Shown here in pieces: positions 50,201 to 61,900 of a stretch of DNA of 64,000 nt. This DNA comes from Alviniconcha marisindica. Taxonomy: Eukaryota; Mollusca; Gastropoda; Provannidae. The notes under the pieces are model-generated. The model was given only the letters and a program-made list of their open reading frames with translations, had not been told where the DNA came from and ran no database searches. Position numbers and translations under genes: made by a program. Numbering within the stretch: the first letter of the stretch is position 1; each line of letters opens with the position of its first letter. The stretch covers positions 342,501-406,500 of the forward strand of contig JABMCL010001163.1 of assembly GCA_018857735.1 (NCBI GenBank). Reading direction: 5' to 3'.

Positions 50201-53200
50201 TTTGCCGAAGCTGGCGAAACTTCCAATTTTATGTGTTAGTGAATCTTCCGGAAAGTTTCACTGATGCCAGCAAAACTTCTAGTTTAATTTGTTGGTGAAT
50301 CTTAAAGAAAGTTTCACTGATGCCAGCAAAACTTCTAGTTTAGTTTGTTGGTGAATCTTCCATAAAATTTCACTGATGCCAGTAGAACATCTTGTTTAAT
50401 TTGTTGGTGAATCTTCCAGAAAGTTTCACTGATGCCAGCAAAATTTCCAATTTAATGTGTTGGTGAATCTTCCAGAAAGTTTCACGGATGCCAGCAAAAC
50501 CTATTTACAGTTTCAGTGAATTTTGCCTGGTGAAACTAAAATTTGCAATCATGTTTGTTTGTTGCTTGAATGGTTGGTTGGTAAAATCGCTGCTTGTCTG
50601 GGTGAATTTGCATTTCTAAGGTTCAAGTGATGCTTTTACCTCTGTATGCAGATGGAAAAGCTGAATGTTAGTGGAGACATTTGGTCAGGGTGAAGTTTGA
50701 TGCGTGATAGTGACACTGATTTAGTCAGGATAAATACCTTTTTAGCGTCATCTGGTATTTTGCTGACCCAGGGAAGTATTTAAAAGTTTTGTGATGTTTT
50801 CAAACTATTGGCAAAACATCCTAATGCTTCATGGGTCAGCAAAACTGGATGTTTCACTGATAACTTGAAAACATTGGCGAAACTTTGAATTTCTGTTGGC
50901 AAACATGAAGGCCAGTGAAACTTCCACTTCCATAATTGAGCTGAAGGGTTTGGGAGGGGTGGGGGGGGGAGGGGGGGGTTACATGTGTGGAGAGGTGTGA
51001 CGTCCGTAATTGAGCTGGGGGGGGGTTATAAGATGGAAAGCATGCAATGCAGTAAAAGAGGGGGCTTGACATGGTTGAAGGTGCCAAATGTGTGGATCAG
51101 GATGGCGTTACAACTGGAATGGTTTGGATGCACGAGCTTCAGCATTTCAAAAGTGTGAAACGCATACCTACAGTTATGTGAGTGTACAGCAATACCTCAC
51201 CCGACTATTGTTACATCATTGTTTTTCTTCTCAGAAACTGTGCATAGTAATGCATGTGCCCATGAACGTCTCCTCTTGAATATTCTGTCTGTGGCAGATA
51301 AAATTTTTTTACAAAGTGCACATATGCGCATGCACCTAAATACTTTGACTCTGTCAACCGAATAGATTTTTTTGTCCAAGACGGTGACGCTAGGCTCGCA
51401 AGAGGGTGCTTTCGAGAACGTGCGCATGAACTACAGCGGGGACCAGGGCCAGACGATCCGGCAGCTGGTGACGGCCCACATGCTGCGCCGCGTGGCCATG
51501 TGCGTGCTGTCCTCCCCGCAGGGCAAGCGGCAGCACCTGGCCGTCAGCCACGAGAAGGGCAAGATCACCATCCTGCAGCTCTCCGCCCTCCTCAAGCAGG
51601 CCGACTCCAGCAAGAAGAAGCTCACGCTCACGGTCAGCCTGGTTTTGACTTTACTGTGATGTTGATTTGCTCACGGTCAGCCTTTACTTTGATGTTGATT
51701 TGCTCACGGTCAGCCTTTACTTTGATGTTGATTCGCTCACGGTCAGCCAGTTTTTACTTTACTATGATGCTGGTTTGCTGACGGTCGGCCTGGTTTTTAC
51801 TTTACCCTGACGTTGGTTTGCTCATGGTTGGCCTGGCTTTTACTGTTTGTGTTAATGTTGGAGCATAGCAACCAGGGTAGGATTTGCGGTACATCTCATC
51901 AGTGTTTGACTGAGCTGATTGTTGTTTGATTTCTAGTGCCTGTCATCAGTATTCCAATTGGTGGTTGTTTGATTTCCAGTACCTGTCATCAGTATTTGAG
52001 CTGATGTTTGATTTCCAGCGCCTGTCATCAATATTTGATTGAATTGATTGTTTGATTTCCAGCACCTGTCTTCAGTGTTTGAATGATTGTTGTTTGATTT
52101 CCAGTGCCCGTCATCGGTATTTGAATTGATTGTTGTTTGATCTCCAGCACCTGTCATCAGCCCTTAATTGTTGTTTGATTTCCAGTGCCTGTCATCAGTA
52201 TTTGAATTGATTGTTGTTTGATTTCCAGCGCCTGTCTTCAGTATTTGAATTGATTGTTTGATTTCCAGCGCCTGTCATCAGTATTTGAATTGATTGTTGT
52301 TTGATTTCCAGCGCCTGTCATCAGCCCCCATCCCCTTCACTGTGCTGTCCATCACGGGCAATCCCTGCAACGAGGACTTCCTGGCTGTCTCTGGACTCAA
52401 GGTCAGTGTGGACTAGAAGCTTGCCAGGACCGCTTGACCCCATGCTGCAGATCAAACCTCACTCGTGCATGCAAATCATTTTCTGACTTAATCATTGGGG
52501 TGGATTATAAAGCAAACGTTTTAATATTAGGTTTTTATTTTGAGCTCATCTACTTGTGAAGAAGAGGAAAAAACTTTGAAGATGCTAGTTCCTTTAAGGC
52601 GTTAGGGAGAAAGTGATCAAGTTCCTTTAAGGCAATAGGGAGAAAGTGATCAAGTTTCTTTAAAGGCAGTAGGGAGAAAATGATCAAGTTCCTTTAAGAG
52701 AGCAAGGAGATGATGATGATGATGATGATAAGTGATGCTTAATGTCCTCAGATGTCAGTTGACATATTAGGGACAAGTTGTGACCAATGCCGAAGCACGG
52801 TTCAATAATTGTTTACATCCACAAAAACCAGAAGGCTCGTTTGGATGGACAGCTCAGGACGGCAACCTTGACTCTCACACAGCTCCTGAACTATGACAGA
52901 GCAAGGAGAAAGTGATTGTGTTCTTTTAAGGCAGCTGGGAGAAAATGATCAAGTTCTTTTAAGGCAGCTGGGAGAAAATGATCAAGTTCTTTTAAGGCAG
53001 CTGGGAGAAAATGATCAAGTTCTTTTAAGGCAGCTGGGAGAAAATGATCAAGTTTCTTTAAGGCAATCAGGAGAAATCGATCAAAGTTCTGTGCCATTAT
53101 GACCTGGAAGAGAGAATTTCTGCCATTCTTCCCCACCTCCTTTTTGCCTCCTCTGTCCTGCCTTCTTATCTGTCTCGTCTTGTGTGTTGTATTTTTCATT

Positions 53201-55757
53201 GTGTGCTGTAGAGTGCTTTGTGTGCGTGTCATTTCAGGACTGCCACGTGTTGACGTTCACGGGGTCCGGCACCGTGTCTGACCACCTGGTGCTCCACCCC
53301 TCACTGGCCACTGGCAACTTCATCATCAAGGTAACGCTGCCAGGGGTTTCAGGTCTCGCCTGAGGAATCGTTTGGTCTCTGATCTACCTTCACTAGTCAG
53401 ATTTTTATTTTCAGTGTGGGAAAAGGTTCTTTTGTACATTCATTGCGTCAGGATAGGGCAGGCTTTGTGGTTGTGTTGTGGACTTTATTGATAGGCTTCT
53501 GTTGTGTTGTAGACTTTATTGATGGGATTTTGACCAGTTTGTGGTTGTGGTGTAGACTTTATTGATAGGATTTTGTTGTGTTGTAGACATTATTGATGGG
53601 ATTTTGACCAGTTTGTGGTTGTGGTGTAGACTTTATTGATCAGTTTGTTTGTGGTTGTGTTGATCAGTTTGTGGTTGTGGTTGTGTTGCAGAGTCTATTG
53701 GTAGGGTTTTGACCAGTTTGTGGTTGTGTTGCAGACTTTATTGATATGATTTTGACCAGTTTGTGGTTGTGTTGCAGACTTTATTGGTAGGGTTTTGACC
53801 AGTTTGTGGTTGTGTTGCAGACTTTATTGATATGATTTTGATCAGTTTGTAGCTATGTTGCAGACTTTATTGACAGGATTTTGACCAGTTTGTGGTTGTG
53901 TTGCAGACTTTATTGATAGGATTTTGATCAGTTTGTGGCTATGTTGCAGACTTTATTGACAGGATTTTGACCAGTTTGTGGTTGTGTTGCAGACTTTATT
54001 GATCAGTTTGTGGTTGTGTTGCAGGCTTTATTGATAGGATTTTGATCAGTTTGTGGTTGTGTGCTAACAGAGTGATGGGTTGTATGTTTCAGGCTGTCTG
54101 GCTTCCTGGCTCACAGACTGAGCTGGCCATCGTCACAGCAGACTTTGTCAAGGCAAGCAGGACAGTTTTCTCTGTACCATGTTGTTCAGTGTGTGCATGT
54201 GTGTGTGTGTGTGCAGTGTGTGTGAATGTGTGTGCGTGTGTGTGTGTGTGTGTCTGTGTGTGTGTACATGCATGTGTGGGTGTTTATTTTTTCATTGCTC
54301 ATGTAGCTTTGATTTCCTTTTAACTGCAATGATTTTCAGTCAGCATGTTTGAGTTTATTTACTTACATTTTTAAAAATTATTTATTATTATGTTTCCTTC
54401 AGATCTACGACCTTGCTGTGGATGCCCTCAGCCCTCAGTATTACTTCTTGCTGCCGAGCGGCAAGATCCGTGATGCCACCTTCCTGTTTGGGGACGAGGG
54501 TCGGTTCATGGTGCTGATGGCATCCTCGGGCTACATCTACACCCAGGTGATGGAGGAGTCCAGCAGTGCCCAGCACGGCCCTTTCTACATCACCAACGTG
54601 CTGGAGGTGCGCCACTCCGATCTCAAGGTGAGCGCCAGCCTCTCTCTTGGTGTAAGGTGTAGACTGTGTCGCCCGTGGGTCTAGGAGTGTTGTGTAGACT
54701 TTGTGTGTCACCCTTGTGTTAAACTGTGTATGATGTAGACATGTTATGTAGACTTTGTGTGTCACCCTTGTGTTAAACTGTGTACAATGTAGACTTTGTA
54801 TGTCACCCTTGTGTTAAACTGTATGTGATGTAGACTTTGTGTGTCACCCTTGTGTTGAATTGTGTATGATGTAGACATGTAGACTTTGTATGTCACCCTT
54901 GTGTTAAACTGTGTGTGATGTAGACTTTGTGTGTCACCCTTGTGTTGAACTGTGTATGATGTAGACATGTAGACTTTGTATGTCACCCTTGTGTTAAACT
55001 GTGTGTGATGTAGACTTTGTGTGTCACCCTTGTGTTGAACTGTGTATGGTGTAGACTTTGTGTGCCCCCCTTGTGTTGAACTGTGTATGATGAAGGCTGT
55101 ATGTTGTCCTTGTGTTAAACTGTGTATGATGTATGTCACCTTTGTGTTAAACTGTATGATGTAGACATATATGTCACCCTTGTGTCTGACTGTATGATGT
55201 AGGTGTGTGTGTGTTACCCCTGAGTCTGATGGTGTGTATAATGTAGACATATATGCCACCCTTATGTCTGACAGTGTGTATGATGTAGACATGTATGCCA
55301 CCCTTGTGTCTGACAGTGTGGGGAGGGCAGACCATTGGCACTTTTAAAACCCTTTTGTGTCTGACAGTGTGTGTGATGTAAACATGCATGTCACCCTTGT
55401 GTCTGTGTAATGCAGACATGCCTGTCACCCTTGTGTCTGACAGTGTGTGTGATGTAGACATATGTGTCACCCTTGTGTCTGACAGTGTGTATGAGGTATG
55501 CTATTTGTCAACAGGACGTCAATGGGCAGGTGGCGGGTGGAGGGGTGTCTGTCTACTACTCCCACGCTCTTCAGCTGCTCTTCTTCAGCTACTCTCAAGG
55601 TATGTTCTCCTCTGTGGGTGCCTTTGTCATATCTGCTGTGGACTGGTCACATGCATTGTAAACCCCATTCCACACAGTGCACACACACTCATAAAGCCCA
55701 TTTCATACAGCCCATGCACATGCAGGCACGCACGCATGCATGCACGCATGCACGCAT

Positions 55758-55831
<74 letters not shown>

Positions 55832-55876
55832 CACATACAGCCATCCATACACATGCACCACACACACACACACAAC

Positions 55877-55954
<78 letters not shown>

Positions 55955-58900
55955 CACACACACACACACACAGCCGCATATATCGGTTGTCTAACTGATA
56001 CAAGTTAGATCCGACATGTATTAGTTGTCCAGCATGTGTGTCAGTCAGCTGGCTGATGCAAGTTAGATCCGACATGTATCCACTGTCCAGCTGATGCAAG
56101 TTAGATCTGACATGTAATAGTTGTCCGGCATGTATCAGTTGTCATGTATCAGTTATCACTCAAAAGTTTACCCTACTTGCTGACAGCGGTTAGGCTTTGT
56201 GTTAGCAGTTCTTTTCCTGCATTGAATCAGACATTGCCCTTTGTTGTTGCAGGGAAGAGTTTTTCAGCACCTGTGGCCAAGGACCTGTCCAAAGTGACCA
56301 ACCTGTTCCCCATCACCTTCAAGTGGTCAGTCAATATCACCACAAAAATCACTTCTTTTCATCTTCACAGTCCCCACAAAAAGTCACCTGTTTTCATCTT
56401 TAGTGTCACCACAAAAAAGCTTGTTTTTGTCTTCAGTGTTACCACATAAACACACCTGTTTTCATTTTCAGTGTCACCACAAAAACGCTCCTGTTTTCAT
56501 CTTCAGTGTCACCACAAAAACACACTTGTTTTTGTCTTCAGGGTCACCATGTAACACACCTGTTTTCTTTTTCAGTGTCGCCACCAAAACACACCTGTTT
56601 TCATCTTCAGTGTTACCACCAGAACACACCTGTTTTCATCTGCAGTGTCACCACCAGAACACACCTGTTTTCATCTGCAGAGTCACCACAAAAGCACACT
56701 TGTTTTTGTCTGCAGTGTCACCACATAAACACACCTGTTTTCATTGTCACTGTCACCACAAAAACACACCTGTTTTAATTCTCATTGTCATCACAAAAAT
56801 ACTTCGTGTTTTTACATCTGCATTTTTACATTTTTTTCAGGGAAAAAACTCCCCCCCCCAAAAAACTCGCCTGTTTTCACTTTCGGGTTTTTTTCACCGG
56901 CAAAAAAACTCACCTGTTTTCACTTTCAGAGTCACCACAAAAACTCACTTGTTTTCACTTTCAGAGTCACCACAAAAACTCACCTGTTTTCACTTTCAGT
57001 GTCACCACAAAAACTCGCCTGTTTTCACTTTCAGTGTCACCACAAAAACTCACCTGTTTTCACTTTCAGAGTCGCCACAAAAACTCATCTGTTTTCATTT
57101 TCAGTGTCACCGCAAAAACGCACATGTTTTCTTCGCTTTCAGCGTCACTGCAAAAACACACGTTTTTACGCCTTCTCGCTGACAGCGGTTAGGCGCCACT
57201 GACAACAAAGCGTCACCTTTTTTCATCCTCAGAGTCATCAGAAAAACTCCCTTGTTCTCATCTTGTTCATAAGCACCACCAAACATTTTGACCTCTCCTT
57301 TCATTGTTAGTTTTCTTTTAAATTAAGAAAGAAAAAAAAATGATGTGTATTCTGTTATGTGGGCACAAAGGGGGGCAAAGGGGTGAGTGCAGCTTTAACA
57401 GATAGATGATGAAACATTGTCTCCTTAGTTCCAATGGTGGGGGTAAAGGGGTGAGTACAGCTTTAACAGGTAAATGATGACAGGTTGTTGTCTTGGCAGT
57501 TCCAGCAGTGGGGGCAAAGGGGTGAGTGCAGCTTTAACAGGTGAATGATGACAGGCTGTTGTCTGCTGCAGTTCCAACGGAGGGGGCAAAGGGGTGAGTG
57601 CAGTTTTAACAGGTGAATGATGACAGGCTGTTGTCTGCTGCAGTTTCAACGGTGGGGGCAAAGGGGTGAATGCAGCTTTAACAGGTGAATGATGACAGGC
57701 TGTTGTTGCCAAGTTCGAACAGTGGGGGCAAAGGGGTGAGTGCAGTTTTAACAGGTGAATGATGACAGGCTGTTGTTGCCACAGTTCGAACAGTGGGGGC
57801 AAAGGGGTGAGTGCAGTTTTAACAGGTGAATGATGACAGGCTGTTGTCTGCTGCAGTTCCAACGGTGGGGGCAAAGGGGGCGGCGGGAGCCAGCCTCTGG
57901 TGCAGTGGTCGGAGGTGCCGGGCCACACTGGGCTTCTCTACTGCATGGCGCAGACCTCCAACAACCCCATCGTCCTCATGGTGCGCCCAGATGCCATCGT
58001 CATGCAGGAGATCAAGGTCATCCCTGCCAAGGCCAAGGTCAGTTGGATTATTTTTTTTTAAATTTTGGCTTGGTTTGCAACTGTTTAAAATACACAGAGC
58101 TTCCTGAACAAGTTGCAACATGCTATGTGATTTTGTTATGCTGCGTCATTGAAATCGAGGTCATCCGTGCCATGACCAAGGTCAGTTTGAATTTTGTTTC
58201 TTGGGCTTGGTTTGTGAGAGTTTCAAATACACAGAGCTTCCTGCACAAGTTGCATAGTCCTTTGGCAACATGCTCTGCGATTTTGTCGTGCCACGGTTTT
58301 GAATTTCATGTCAGTGTGCTGTGAGCTAACACTTGTTATGGTTTCACTTTTTGTTCAGATTCAAGATGTGGTGGCGATCAGACACTTGGCCTCCACTTCA
58401 GACCAGGTTAGTGTCAGTGTTAAGTAGCTGGTGTCCTTCGTGTCAGTGTTAGGTAGCTGGTGTCCTTGGTGTCAGTGCTATGTAGCTGGTGTCCTTGATG
58501 TCAGTGTTATGCAGCTGGTGTCCTTGATGTCAGTGTTATGTAACTTGTGTCTTTCATGTCAGTGTTGTGTAGCTGGTGTCCTTGTCAGTGCTATGTAACT
58601 TGTGTCTTTGGTGTCAGTGATCTGAAGTATGTCAGTGTTATGTAGTTTGTGTTCTTGGCATTAGTGTTGTATAGCTTGTGTCAGTGTCATGTAGCTTGTT
58701 CCATTCTTGGTATTGTTATGTAGTTTGGGTACTTCTTGGAGTAAGTGTTCTGTAGCTTGTGCCCTTGGTGTCTGTGGCACTTAGCTTGTGTCCTTCTCCT
58801 TGTTTCCTTCCTGGTGTCATTTTTATGCAGAGTGTGTATTTCTTGGTGTCATGGTTGTTTAGTTCGTGTTCTTGGTGTCAGTATTACATTGCTTGTGTCC

Positions 58901-61900
58901 TTGGTGTCATTGTCATATAGCTTGTGTCCTTGATGCCATTGTTATGCAGTGTGTGTCTTTGGTGTCAGTGTTACATAGCTTGTTCCCTTCTTTAGTGTCA
59001 GTTATGTGTAGCTTAATTGTGTCCTTGGTATCAGTGTTACATAGCTTCTGTCCTTGGTGTCATTGTCATATAGCTTGTGTCCTTGATGTCATCGTTATGC
59101 AGTGTGTGTCCTTGATGTCATTGTCATATAGCTTGTGTCCTTGATGTCATCGTTATGTAGTGTGCCCCTGATGTCAGTATTACTTAGCTTGTGTCAGTGG
59201 TACATAGCTTGTTCTCTTCTTAGTGTCAGTGTTGTGTAGCTTAATTGTGTCCTTGGTCTCAGTGTTGTATTGGGCTGCAGACAGACTGCTTTGCTAACGT
59301 GTGACGGTCTCAGTGTTATGCTGGGCAGCAACGCACCACCATGATCCTGCTGTGTGAGGACGGCAGTCTGCGTATCTACATGGCCAACGTGGACAACACC
59401 AACTACTGGATGTCGCCCTACCTGCAGCCGCAGAGTCCCATCGCCGCCCTCAAGCCTGTCAAAAAGAAGAAGCAAATCAAGTCAGGTGAGACTGACTGAC
59501 AGGGAAGGGGTTAAGGGGTGGGAAAGGGTTAAAGCAGCGAATGTTGCATGACTGTTGCCTCACCTTCAGTAGCTGTTACTTCACCTCGGTCAAGTCAAGT
59601 GAGCGTGACACAGGGAAGGAGTTAAGGGGTGGGAAAGGGTTAAAGCAGCAAACACTGCATGACTGTCACCTTACCTTCAATAGCTGTCCCTTCACCTTGG
59701 TCAAGTCAGGTGAGCGTGACGGACAGGGAAGGGGTTAAGGGCTGGGAAAGAGTTAAGGCAGCAAACTTTGTGTGACTAATGCCTCGCCTTTAGCTGCTGT
59801 CCCTTTGCCACCCCTAAACTGTGATTACTGGAAAAGCTTGTGTTGATGGGAAGTGTTTTGTCTTGTGTTGATGGGAAATGTTTGGCTGTGAAGTGTTTTG
59901 TGTTGATGGGAAATGTTTAGCTGTGAAGTATTTGGTCTTGTGTTGATGGGAAGTGTTTAGCTGTGAAGTGTTTTGTGTTGATGGGAAGTGTTTTTGTGCC
60001 TGCAGGTCGTCCAGTGGGAAGCGTCAGTTTTCCCATCGACTTCTTCGAGCACTGTCAGCAGAGCAACGACGTCGAGGTGGGTACCCTCAGCTCCACCTTA
60101 GCCATTCTGGCTCTCTAGCAAGCACTGTGGCCATGTTGCAGTTTAGCAGCATCATGTTGCTGTACCCCAACCCTCAAAAGGGATGGGAGGGGGTCCTGCC
60201 TTAAAATTCTTTTTGTGTTGTGTGGCTGTACATATTTAAGCATGTACTTTGATGAAGCTGGCTAGGTATTGGATGCTGAGTTGACTGAGTGCCTGCTATC
60301 ATTATAAAAACTGCTCCTGGTGGTCCACCTGTATTGATAAGCAGGGTTGTTAATGTTAGCATCTTTTGGTGAGGAAGTGAAAGAGGCCATTTGCACGTGT
60401 GTTGATGTGTGATGTTTCAGTTTGGTGCTAACGACATGCAGCAAGCGTGCAGTACACCTGTGTATTGATGTGTTTGGTGGTAGCAACATGCTGCAAATGT
60501 ACAGTATACATGTGTGTTGATGTGTGGTGTTTCAGTTCAGTGGTAGTGACATGCTGCGAGTGTACAGTATACATATATGTTGATGTGTGATGTTTCAGTT
60601 TGGCATTAAGAACATGCTGCAGGTGTACAGTACACGTGTGTTGATGTGTGATATTTCAGTTTGGAGGTAACAACATGCTGCAGGTGTACAGTATACATCT
60701 GTGTTGATGTGTGATGTTTCAGTTTGGCGGTAACGACGTACTGCAAGTGTACAATGTCCAGCAGGTGAAGCATCGCCTCAACACAACTGGCATGTACGTT
60801 GCCAGCTCCAAGGTATGGCCCCCTGCCCCCTCTTTTCTCTACTGGTTCTCTCTGTCCCCTACAGATTCTCCCTATCCCCCCTCCCCACCCCACCCCCCAT
60901 GCCCTCAGTCCCCTACAGATTCTCCCTGTCCTCCCTCCCCACCCCACCCCACCCCCCATGCCCTCTGTCCCCTACAGATTCTCCCTGTGCCCTCTCTCCC
61001 CTACAGATTCTTTCTGTTCTCTCTGTGCCCTCTGTGTCCTACAGATTCTCCCTGTGCCCTCTGTCCCCTACAGATTCTCCCTGTGCCCTCTGTCCCCTAC
61101 ATATTCTCCCTGTGCCCTCTGTCCCCTACAGATTCTCCCTGTGCCCTCTGTCCCCTACATATTCTCTCTGTGCCCTCTGTCCCCTACATATTCTCCCTGT
61201 GCCCTCTGTCCCCTACAGATTTTCCCTGTCTACAGTTTTGGGAGTGTTTTTATTCAAAACCTTTTTTCTTCATGAAATAGTGTTTAAATGTGGGTTCATC
61301 ATTGCTTGTGTCTGTGTCTGTGCGTGTACAGTCTGCCGGTTTCACCCTGGAGATCCAGAACACAAACGCAGCCAACGTGATGGTGGGGTTGAGGGTGCTG
61401 GTGGGGTCTCAGACCACAGACAAAGCCCCCTCCTACCTGGAGATTTTCGGTCGCACCACCCAGGTGAGCACAGTCCTTTGTCTGCCTATGGTGCTGTGGT
61501 TGAGGGTGCTGGGTGGAGTCTTGTACTACGAACAAAGCTCCGTCCTATCTGCAGGTCTTTGACTGCATCATCCAGGTAAGCCTAGTCCTTTGTCTGTGCT
61601 GGTGGGGTCTCTTACCACAGACACGGCCCCCTCCAACCTGGAGGTCTTTGGTCATATCCCCCAGGTAAGCACAGTCCTTTGTCTGTGCTGGTGGGGTCTC
61701 TTACCACACAGACACAGCCCCCTCCAACCTGGAGGTCTGGTCATATCCCCCAGGTAAGCACAGTCCTTTGTCTGTGCTGGTGGGGTCTCTTACCACAGAC
61801 ACAGCCCCCTCCAACCTGGAAGTCTTTGGTCATATCCCCCAGGTAAGCACAGTCCTTTGTCTGTCTGTCTCTCGGTCAGTCTGCCTGCATAACCCCAGCG

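Noticed and set aside
55689..56099. Cysteine/valine-rich minus-strand frames that look like small secreted proteins
   Set aside because: They are (CA)n/(GT)n microsatellite translations.
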